Below, piece by piece: positions 1 through 5,708 of a stretch of 5,708 nt of DNA. This DNA comes from CAIVAT01 sp964628215 (GTDB lineage: Bacteria; Bacteroidota; Bacteroidia; Bacteroidales; FEN-979). A program made the translations under genes and the position numbers. Numbering within the stretch: position 1 is the stretch's first letter; each line of letters begins with the position of its first letter. The stretch covers positions 1 through 5,708 of the forward strand of contig CAZVNF010000209.1 of NCBI GenBank assembly GCA_964628215.1, read 5' to 3'. A model generated the notes under the pieces. The model saw only the letters and a list, made by a program, of their open reading frames with translations. It ran no database searches and was not told where the DNA came from.

Positions 1-1051
1 ATGAATCAAGGGGATAGTTCCCCCACGGAATCGTGTCTTTGTCAAAGAAACGCAGCCGTTTGTTCATAGCCGATTCCTGCCCGCTGTATATTAATGGTAT
101 ACCGGGAAGTGTAAAGGTGAGTACGGCAAATGTTCTGGCGCCTTCCCCCATCCGCTCAAATTCGGTTCCGTTCCAGGAATTTTCATCGTGGTTGGTGGTA
201 AATCGCATACGATAAGCATCTTTGGAGAATCTTTTCCTCTCACTGGCATAGATGGAATCAATAATTGTAGCTGGCTTCTTTCCCTGGGCGATGGCATTCA
301 TCGCATGAAACAATTCCCAGGAATAGGTGGCATCAAAATAACCGGTATCATGCATTTTAGGTGATTCATCTTCGGCAAGCATAAAAACCGGCTTGGCTTT
401 TTTTAGCTTTGGGATTGTCTCTTTCCAAAAGGAAACCGGCATCATGCCTGCCACATCGCAACGATACCCGTCTATATCTGCTTCCTTTATCCAGTATAAC
501 ATGGCATCCGTCATGTATTCGCGAAGCTGGGGCTGACTGTAATCCAGGGCTGCCACATCCGTCCAGTCTGCAACAGGTGAAATTATTTTTCCGGATGAGT
601 CTTTTTTATACCATTCCGGATGCTTGGAAATCAATTTATTATCCCAGGATGTGTGGTTGGCAACCCAGTCGATGATCACTTTCATTCCGAGGTCGTGGGC
701 TTTTTTTACCAGGTCAGTAAAATCACGTTTGCTCCCGTATTCGGGATTGACCTCAAGATAATCGCTTACAGAATAATAGCTTCCGAGGCTCCCTTTGCGA
801 TTTTTTTCGCCCAGCGGATTGATGGGCATAAGCCAGAGTATATCAACCCCCATCTTTTGTAACCGGGGCAACTCCTGTTCAAAGGCCTTAAAGGTTCCCT
901 GGGGGGTATATTGCCTGATATTGACCTCGTAAATTGTGGCATTCCGGCTCCAGGCAACGTGGGCCGAAGGATCAGCATCGGGAACTGACGACCGGTTACA
1001 TGCGGCTAATGCCAGGATGGCACCGGCAAAAATCAATGATAGTCTGTTCAT
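1..1051 (-). CDS. GH13 alpha-amylase family lipoprotein, C-terminus cut off by the window edge
   Basis: Reading from ATG at 1051-1049 gives 350 residues with no stop before the left edge, so the 3' end is missing. The protein is a retaining alpha-glucosidic hydrolase of family GH13. Visible family signatures: region I DWVANH at residues 128-133; region II GYRCDVAG with the nucleophile Asp199; region III MLAEDE with acid/base Glu227; region IV TNHDEN with the transition-state Asp289; then a beta-8 segment, PGIPLIYSGQE, at about 316-326. All three catalytic carboxylates are present. Only 71 residues separate Asp128 and Asp199, so domain B is short. The N-terminus is a lipoprotein signal with lipobox LAAC (Cys18); the following NRSS is not acidic, so surface export is not evident. 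What is missing is probably the end of the barrel and the beta-sandwich domain C. It starts 30 bases after the preceding GH13 gene, with no SD. Exact specificity (alpha-amylase, maltogenic or oligo-glucosidase) cannot be decided from this sequence; the GH13 assignment is very secure. Confidence 0.95.
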   Translation of the reverse strand, partial: MNRLSLIFAGAILALAACNRSSVPDADPSAHVAWSRNATIYEVNIRQYTPQGTFKAFEQELPRLQKMGVDILWLMPINPLGEKNRKGSLGSYYSVSDYLEVNPEYGSKRDFTDLVKKAHDLGMKVIIDWVANHTSWDNKLISKHPEWYKKDSSGKIISPVADWTDVAALDYSQPQLREYMTDAMLYWIKEADIDGYRCDVAGMMPVSFWKETIPKLKKAKPVFMLAEDESPKMHDTGYFDATYSWELFHAMNAIAQGKKPATIIDSIYASERKRFSKDAYRMRFTTNHDENSWNGTEFERMGEGARTFAVLTFTLPGIPLIYSGQESAMNKRLRFFDKDTIPWGNYPLDS

Positions 1052-1081
1052 ATTATGCACTTTTGAATCTTGCAGGATTGG

Positions 1082-3265
1082 TTAATTTGTTATTATTTCG
1101 AAAGAATTACCGGGCAGGTCAAGATTTACCTTGCGGTCCCCATATGTGAAACCGGTTCCAAACTGGGCCAGGAACTTGCTGTCTTTAAAACGTTCAGGCA
1201 ATTCGAATTCAATCTTCCTGGAGGATTTATCTTTGTTGAAAACCACAATCACCGACTTGTCAAAATAAGTACGCATATAAACAAATACCTTTTCATTCAC
1301 TTTGAGGGTGGTAAAATCTCCGTAAACCAGGGCAAGGTTTGATTTTCTGAGGTTGGCCAGTTTGGCTGTCGTCATTTTCAAATACTGTTCATGCCTGCTG
1401 AGACTATCAAACTTCATCATCCTCCGGTTGTCGGGGTCTGCGGCGCCGGCCATCCCGTATTCATCACCGTAATAAATCACCGGAATGCCCGGGATGGTCA
1501 TGTTGAATGCTTCGAGAGCGGCCAGTTTTCTGTAGCCAAGGGTATCCTTCACCTGGATGTCGCGCTTCCAGCCAGCCTCACGGTCGTCTTCATTAAAACT
1601 CAGCGCACCGCTCGCATACGAAATAAACCTCGACATATCCTGGTTGCCGGTAATGTTTCCCATCAGGTTGTGTTCTCCAAAATAATTGAAACTCTGCTGC
1701 AGTGAGTAGTTTAAATCACGGAATGCGAAATTATCCATTGCAAAGGCCGATTTTATATCCCAGTACAGGTTGAACTCGAACTGGGCATCCAGCATCCCCG
1801 GATTGATGTAACTTCCNNNNNNNNNNNNNNNNNNNNNNNNNNNNNNNNNNNNNNNNNNNNNNNNNNNNNNNNNNNNNNNNNNNNNNNNNNNNNNNNNNNN
1901 NNNNNNNNNNNNNNNNATTTGTGTGATCCAGTCGGGATGGGCCTTTAATACAGGGTATTCCTGGTGAACATGATGCGATACAAAATCAAGGATTACATTG
2001 ATATTCCTGCTGTGGGCTTCGTTAACCAGTTTGTGCAGTTCATCTGCATTTCCGAACCGGGTGTCGACCGTCGTAAGGGTGATGGGCCAGTAGCCGTGAT
2101 ATCCTGAAAATTTGCGGTGGGGCGCAGGATATTCGTTATAACCCACTGTCGGATTCTGGGTGATGGGTGAAATCCAGATGGTGTTGATGCCCAGGTTGGT
2201 AAAATACCCATCTTCTATCTGCCGGGTGATGCCTGCAAGGTCGCCACCCATGTAATTAACCTTGGGATCGATCTCCTTGTCTTTGACAGGTGCATCATTT
2301 TCAGGTTTCCCGTTTTTAAACCGGTCGACCATTACGAAATACATCACCGTGGCTTCACGGTCATTGCGGGTAAGATTTTTAGCATCCGTGAGCACCTTCC
2401 CGTCTTCAACCGGTATAAGGACCTGGTTTGATATCCCCGCTTTATTGAAGGCATACACCCTGATAAAACTCCGGTCAAACTCTTTTGCTTTACGGGGTAT
2501 GTCAATGGTAATTCCGGCACTATCCATTTTCCAGAATTTCTGATCCAGCAGGTAGTTTTGCCAGAATACAAAAACGGAATCCGGCTTGCTTTTCATGCCG
2601 ATTACAATTTTTCTTCCATCGGCCGAGGCGGTATACAGGGTTGGTAAGCCGGTGGGATTGAGGTTTCCCAGGGTGAGAAGCGAATTGTAGCCGCCATTGT
2701 TGTTGCTTACTGAATCGCGGCTGTTCGGATCAGTTTTCTCTTTTCCGTCGAGAATCATCTTATACTGGTATTTGCCCGGAAAAAGTTGAAAGTCGATGTG
2801 CCATTTGCCATCTTTTTCAAAAAGATATCCTGCCGATGGATTCCATTCGTTCATCTGACCTTTGATCTGAACCCGCTTGTACTTTTTGTTTGAAGGATCA
2901 AATGTAAACCTGTAGCGCAATTTGGATGATTTTTCCAGTAACAGTGAATAGGAAAATCCTCCTGACCATATTTTAAGGACCGAGAGTTTAGGGAAATCCC
3001 GGTCAGTCGGACTGATGACCATTTGTGTTGAATCGGTTGATATTAAATAGTTTAGCGAATTGTCCAGCTCCAATGAGTCGATGGCGCCCGGCTTTAACAG
3101 GTAATCCGCCAGCTGAATCACGGTCGAATCGCTGCTGATAAGGATGGGAGCTGCCAGTTTGAGCATCTGGGGCTCTGTTGAAACAGGGATGTCGTTGTTG
3201 GATGAACAGCTCCAGAGCGATAAGGCCAGGCCTGAAAAGATGATTGATAGTTGTTTTAATTTCAT
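1082..3265 (-). CDS. Multidomain GH13 alpha-amylase/neopullulanase-like lipoprotein with CBM48-like domain (contains assembly gap)
   Basis: Nominal length is 727 residues including 34 unknown ones (450-483) from the N run. The start ATG (3265-3263) opens a lipoprotein signal with lipobox LWSC (Cys20), followed by SSNND. Residues about 30-115 form an unidentified, probably beta-rich domain. Residues 128-200 are a CBM48/AMPK-type glucan-binding fold (GQMNEWNP, YQYKMILDG, then DP). Residues about 215-285 look like another beta-sandwich. The GH13 barrel begins near 305 (MYFVMVDRFKNG), continues with the GYHGYWP segment at 388-394, region I DFVSHH at 427-432, region IV GNQDMSRF at 540-547 with the stabilising Asp543, and PGIPVIYYGDEYG at 592-604. 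Domain C fills about 645-727. The nucleophile and acid/base regions fall in the gap. The multidomain layout and VMVDRF opening resemble neopullulanase/cyclomaltodextrinase-type GH13 enzymes of Bacteroidota, so cleavage of alpha-1,4 and perhaps alpha-1,6 links is plausible; cell-surface location is inferred. Region I and IV carry unusual residues (His431, Gln542). It lies 101 bases after the esterase gene. Confidence 0.94.
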   Translation of the reverse strand: MKLKQLSIIFSGLALSLWSCSSNNDIPVSTEPQMLKLAAPILISSDSTVIQLADYLLKPGAIDSLELDNSLNYLISTDSTQMVISPTDRDFPKLSVLKIWSGGFSYSLLLEKSSKLRYRFTFDPSNKKYKRVQIKGQMNEWNPSAGYLFEKDGKWHIDFQLFPGKYQYKMILDGKEKTDPNSRDSVSNNNGGYNSLLTLGNLNPTGLPTLYTASADGRKIVIGMKSKPDSVFVFWQNYLLDQKFWKMDSAGITIDIPRKAKEFDRSFIRVYAFNKAGISNQVLIPVEDGKVLTDAKNLTRNDREATVMYFVMVDRFKNGKPENDAPVKDKEIDPKVNYMGGDLAGITRQIEDGYFTNLGINTIWISPITQNPTVGYNEYPAPHRKFSGYHGYWPITLTTVDTRFGNADELHKLVNEAHSRNINVILDFVSHHVHQEYPVLKAHPDWITQXXXXXXXXXXXXXXXXXXXXXXXXXXXXXXXXXXGSYINPGMLDAQFEFNLYWDIKSAFAMDNFAFRDLNYSLQQSFNYFGEHNLMGNITGNQDMSRFISYASGALSFNEDDREAGWKRDIQVKDTLGYRKLAALEAFNMTIPGIPVIYYGDEYGMAGAADPDNRRMMKFDSLSRHEQYLKMTTAKLANLRKSNLALVYGDFTTLKVNEKVFVYMRTYFDKSVIVVFNKDKSSRKIEFELPERFKDSKFLAQFGTGFTYGDRKVNLDLPGNSFEIITN
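1817..1916. other. Assembly gap of exactly 100 Ns inside the large GH13 gene
   Basis: Positions 1817-1916 are all N. A run of exactly 100 is the usual placeholder for a gap of unknown size. The reading frame happens to match on both sides, but the distance does not fit the family: region I Asp427 to the first residue after the gap (Gly484) is 57 residues, while the intact neighbouring GH13 protein needs 99 residues from its region I Asp to its acid/base Glu. The true gap therefore probably holds well over 100 bases. Confidence 0.98.
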
Positions 3266-3322
3266 ATTGATGAAGTTGTATATAAATTAACGGGGTAATT
3301 AAGGCAAAAATTTACCACAACA

Positions 3323-3354
3323 GGCACAATAGGGCACAGTAGAAGGCACAATAG
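3323..3354. repeat. Three near-tandem copies of a decamer, GGCACARTAG, in the esterase-amylase spacer
   Basis: Copies lie at 3323-3332 (GGCACAATAG), 3333-3342 (GGCACAGTAG) and 3345-3354 (GGCACAATAG), the last after a two-base insert. They sit in the 101-base spacer 3266-3366, just after the esterase stop and about 58-90 bases before the amylase start on the transcribed strand. The core GCACAAT also occurs once in the opposite orientation inside the end of the esterase gene (3398-3404), allowing only a 7-bp stem with a 45-base loop. No function is recognised; a regulator site or replication slippage product are both possible. The rest of the spacer is AT-rich near the amylase start, with no clear terminator. 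Confidence 0.6.
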
Positions 3355-3366
3355 TGTGAACCATTA

Positions 3367-4797
3367 TCATAAAGCTTGAATTATAATGCTATCCCTGATT
3401 GTGCTATTATCCCTGAGTGAAATGATAAATTCACCTGCCGGTTTTTGATGATGATATTCAATGATGGTTTTGGTTGAAGTAACCTTTCCTGAAAATATGG
3501 TTTCAACAGTTTTTCCAGACATATCAGTCAGTGTTAATTCAACAGTTGAACCGATTGGTGCTATAAAAGGGATATGTGTTTTACCATGGAAAGGGTTTGG
3601 CCTGTTTTGTTCCAGGTTAAACCCATGGTTGCCCGGGGTATCGTTCACCCCGCCGGTGATGGGAAAAAACTGCAGCAACGGCAAGCGCAAATGTCCTTTC
3701 CAGTTGCCCCAGCTATGTCCTTCATGCCATTCGCGAAACTGGTAAGTATAACCTTTTGCCTGAAGAATGTCGCGCAGGCCATGCACCATCGGGATGAGAA
3801 TGGCAATGTCGTAGGTGCCGATGTCGATGAACAATTCCAGGTTGAGTTTTGGACCATTGCTGAAAGTCTGACTGATCGCCGGGATAACATCACTTGACTG
3901 GGCTGCAATTTTTCCGAACTGTTCAGGGTGCTTCATGCCGATATACAGCGAAATATTGCCTCCGTCGGAAGCGCCGGCCATGGCCCTTTTTGCCGGGTCC
4001 CTGCTTGTTTTGTACCTGGTATCCATCTTTGGCATCAGCTCGGTGATGATGAAGTCGGTGAATTTGTCAATTTTGTTCCCGGCATATTCAGCGGTGCGGT
4101 CAACAGGAGGAACAAAAATGCCGATCACCGGAACCATCAGGTGTTCAGAGATCAAATAGTCCAAAATGTTATTTGTGTTTCCAAGGCTGAGGTATTCAGG
4201 GCCATCATGAAATAAAATCACAGGATATGCATCGCTGCCTGACGGATATCCCGGTGGCAGATACACACGCACCAGCCTGCTGTTGCCCAGGATATAGCTG
4301 GAAAAAACGGTATCTTTCAACGTTCCGTGGGGGATGGTGTTTATATAATTTATTTCTGGCGGGGCTACATATGCGGGCATGCGCAGTTCGGAATTGGGTC
4401 CGAATCCTCCCGCACAGGTATGGGGATTTTTCGGATCAAGGATCCAACTTGAACCATTGATCACAAGCTTATAGTCAAGGCGGGCATCCGCCTCATAGGA
4501 GGTGGAATAGTACCAGAAAGTCGATCCGGGAATGTGCGTAAATACTTTATTCGGGTTCCACCCGGTTGCATCTCCGGCCATGGAGACAGACTGGGCGGTT
4601 GAATTGTAAACAAAATGGACCAGTGTGTCAGATTCTGTGTATGGGAAGGAGTGCCCGGCATTCATGAAACTGTCTGCCACAGCCTGCCGCTGGGCTTCAG
4701 GCAATGAATTGAGCCTGTATATAAGATCGGAAAATGTTTGGCTTCTTAAAGGGGCCCCCGGCAGGAGAAAAAGGAAAAGGAATAGTATCTTATTCAT
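3367..4797 (-). CDS. T9SS-exported CE1/enterochelin-esterase-like hydrolase with N-terminal CBM48-like domain
   Basis: A 476-residue secreted serine esterase. Residues 1-19 are a Sec signal peptide (hydrophobic 4-13, likely cleavage at RS/Q after Ser19). Residues about 55-142 form a CBM48/E-set domain with GDATGWNP (Trp80), DYK (Lys110) and WILDPKNP (Trp118). The alpha/beta-hydrolase domain spans about 160-380: LVRVYLPPGY near 175-184, VILFHDGPE at 193-201, the nucleophile elbow GASDGG with Ser277, probable acid Asp330 in GTYD, and His361 in GHSWGNW. Residues about 392-476 are a type A T9SS sorting domain (LEQNRPNPF, TDMSGKTV). This architecture is shared by CBM48-CE1 feruloyl/acetyl-xylan esterases and by enterochelin-esterase-like proteins; the substrate here is unknown. 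The operon, with two amylases and a sugar transporter, suggests an ester group on an alpha-glucan or on a co-occurring polysaccharide, acting outside the cell. ATG at 4797-4795 is chosen because the signal peptide starts there; it is 15 bases after the transporter stop, with no SD. Confidence 0.93.
   Translation of the reverse strand: MNKILFLFLFLLPGAPLRSQTFSDLIYRLNSLPEAQRQAVADSFMNAGHSFPYTESDTLVHFVYNSTAQSVSMAGDATGWNPNKVFTHIPGSTFWYYSTSYEADARLDYKLVINGSSWILDPKNPHTCAGGFGPNSELRMPAYVAPPEINYINTIPHGTLKDTVFSSYILGNSRLVRVYLPPGYPSGSDAYPVILFHDGPEYLSLGNTNNILDYLISEHLMVPVIGIFVPPVDRTAEYAGNKIDKFTDFIITELMPKMDTRYKTSRDPAKRAMAGASDGGNISLYIGMKHPEQFGKIAAQSSDVIPAISQTFSNGPKLNLELFIDIGTYDIAILIPMVHGLRDILQAKGYTYQFREWHEGHSWGNWKGHLRLPLLQFFPITGGVNDTPGNHGFNLEQNRPNPFHGKTHIPFIAPIGSTVELTLTDMSGKTVETIFSGKVTSTKTIIEYHHQKPAGEFIISLRDNSTIRDSIIIQAL
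3370..3624 (-). other. Type A T9SS C-terminal sorting domain of the esterase
   Basis: Residues 392-476 of the esterase carry the hallmark order of a Por-secretion type A domain: LEQNRPNPF at 395-403, a hydrophobic strand after THIPF, alternating VELTLTD then the turn MSGKTV at 426-431, a PAGEFIISL strand near 453-461, and a hydrophobic tail ending IIIQAL. Such domains direct Sec-exported proteins through the outer membrane and are usually removed on secretion. It tells that the host has a type IX system and that this enzyme works on the surface or in the medium. Confidence 0.92.
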
Positions 4798-4812
4798 ACT
4801 GGTTGTATTGCA

Positions 4813-5708
4813 TCATGATTTCTGCTTGTCGGCCACAAATAACCAAAGGGCTGCGGAAATGGCCAGAGAAACCCCGCTGATAATGAATATGATTCCTTTG
4901 TCGGCTGAATTTTTTATCACGGTGCCAACGAGGGAACTGGCAATAAGCTGCGGTAAAACTACGGAGAGGTTGAAAATCCCCATGAAAAACCCCATACGGC
5001 TTTTGTCCACTTTTTCTGACATGATGGCGAAGGGCAAACTCACTACAGCTGCCCAGCCAAGCGTAAGAACGCACATCATGGCATAGAGCATGATCGTGCT
5101 TGAAGCAAAAAACACAATGCCAAAATAACCGAGTGCCATGGTCCCCACCATCATGGCATGGGTTCTGACGCGCCCAACCTTTTTACTCATCGGTTCCAGC
5201 ATGAAAGCAGGCCAGATAGCACCGACGGCATTCAGAATGAAAAATGACCAGCCTATCATCTGCCCGAGCCGCGCATTCCGGTCGGCGAGCGGCATATCAT
5301 TCATTGCGGGCAGTTTTTGTTCAAGGAAAGCAAACATGTATACAAACATGGTTTGAATTCCAAGCCAGGAAAATCCATGGGCGAAATAGAGTTTAAAGAG
5401 CTCTCCCCACTGGGTAGGTGCCGCAACTGGTTTATTCGCTGATTTGGCTTGATTCCCGTTTTTATCCAGTTCTTCATCTTTTGCTGAAACAGCCAGAACC
5501 CGCGGTTCTTCAATAAAAAGGAGAGGCCCGATAGAGAATAAAAGAACAATGACCACCCCTGCGTAGATCAGGAAATAATTGCCGATGAGGGCGCCCATAA
5601 GGTAGGCTCCACTGCCGAAAAGATTTGAAATGGACTGCATCCAGGTGTACCCCTTGGTTCGCGGCTGACCATCAGGGGTTACATCGGCGATGATCGAACG
5701 CGTAGGAT
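4813..5708 (-). CDS. MFS sugar transporter, SLC45/GPH-like, N-terminus beyond the window edge
   Basis: The frame is open to the right edge and gives 297 complete codons ending at TGA (4815-4813). The Met at 5640-5638 is not the start: the 22 residues upstream (ADVTPDGQPRTKGYTW part) form the conserved cytoplasmic loop of SLC45/GPH-type carriers. About eight membrane segments are visible, near residues 31-45, 48-65, 110-128, 151-169, 183-201, 205-228, 238-263 and 271-292 (numbered from the first complete codon), so roughly four N-terminal helices are missing. A hydrophilic, charged loop (about 66-100) separates the two halves. Strong family marks are LGWAAVVSLPFAIMSEKVD at 216-234 and MGFFMGIFNLSVVLPQ at 238-253. 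Relatives in Bacteroidota sit beside maltose phosphorylase and amylase genes, so uptake of maltose or maltodextrin across the inner membrane, probably proton- or cation-coupled, is the best inference. It is the most upstream gene visible and is followed after 15 bases by the esterase. Confidence 0.92.
   Translation of the reverse strand, partial: PTRSIIADVTPDGQPRTKGYTWMQSISNLFGSGAYLMGALIGNYFLIYAGVVIVLLFSIGPLLFIEEPRVLAVSAKDEELDKNGNQAKSANKPVAAPTQWGELFKLYFAHGFSWLGIQTMFVYMFAFLEQKLPAMNDMPLADRNARLGQMIGWSFFILNAVGAIWPAFMLEPMSKKVGRVRTHAMMVGTMALGYFGIVFFASSTIMLYAMMCVLTLGWAAVVSLPFAIMSEKVDKSRMGFFMGIFNLSVVLPQLIASSLVGTVIKNSADKGIIFIISGVSLAISAALWLFVADKQKS

Noticed and set aside
1391..1705. Plus-strand open frame of 104 codons opposite the GH13 catalytic domain
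   Set aside because: The opposite strand carries conserved GH13 segments in this stretch; the plus frame has no recognisable features.
1082..3265. Large GH13 gene as a pseudogene because no nucleophile is seen
   Set aside because: The missing motifs fall in an unsequenced gap, and both flanks keep one open frame with conserved family segments, so there is no evidence of decay.
3305..3312. Possible Bacteroidota -7 element on the minus strand (AATTTTTG, one mismatch to TAnnTTTG) ahead of the large GH13 gene
   Set aside because: The nearest upstream TTG leaves a spacer of only about 14 bases, too short for the usual -33/-7 layout, and AT-rich spacers give such matches by chance.
3349..3360. 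CACA/TGTG hairpin after the esterase stop as a terminator
   Set aside because: The stem is only 4 bp with a 4-base loop and no T-tract follows on the transcribed strand.
4625..5086. Plus-strand open frame of 153 codons and other plus-strand frames
   Set aside because: They lie wholly opposite well-identified minus-strand genes, show no family motifs and have no start context; they are antisense shadows.
5638..5640. Met codon as the start of the transporter gene
   Set aside because: The frame is open upstream to the edge and encodes a conserved transporter loop, and starting here would leave only about eight membrane segments.

Overview
The window looks like part of an alpha-glucan (starch/maltodextrin) utilisation operon from a member of the Bacteroidota. 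Three observations support this. The esterase ends in a type A C-terminal sorting domain of the type IX secretion system, which is found only in that phylum. The start codons lack Shine-Dalgarno sequences. The gene mix (SLC45/GPH-like MFS sugar transporter, CBM48-like esterase, two GH13 lipoproteins) is typical of the phylum. The run of exactly 100 Ns suggests a draft or metagenome-assembled contig. Genus cannot be told from the sequence.

All four genes lie on the minus strand, so transcription runs from high to low coordinates. In that order they are: an MFS transporter missing its N-terminus (4813 to the right edge); a T9SS-exported CE1/enterochelin-esterase-like hydrolase with an N-terminal CBM48-like domain (3367-4797); a large multidomain GH13 lipoprotein interrupted by the N gap (1082-3265, gap 1817-1916); and a smaller GH13 lipoprotein that runs off the left edge (1-1051). 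Spacers are 15, 101 and 30 bases with no convincing terminator, so one transcript is likely. The 101-base spacer at 3266-3366 is the only sizeable non-coding stretch; it holds a short decamer repeat and no clear promoter.

Proposed joint role (inference): the surface or secreted esterase removes acyl groups from a decorated glucan, the large CBM-bearing GH13 enzyme cuts it at the cell surface, the smaller GH13 enzyme trims the oligosaccharides, and the MFS protein carries maltose or maltodextrins across the inner membrane. No SusC/SusD pair is visible, but both window edges cut through genes, so its absence cannot be concluded.

Nothing here is clearly a new system. The points most worth a second look are the esterase inside an amylase operon, its well-preserved glucan-binding residues compared with the amylase's own CBM, the altered GH13 signature residues in the large amylase, and a gap that must hide that enzyme's nucleophile and acid/base and is probably much longer than 100 bases.
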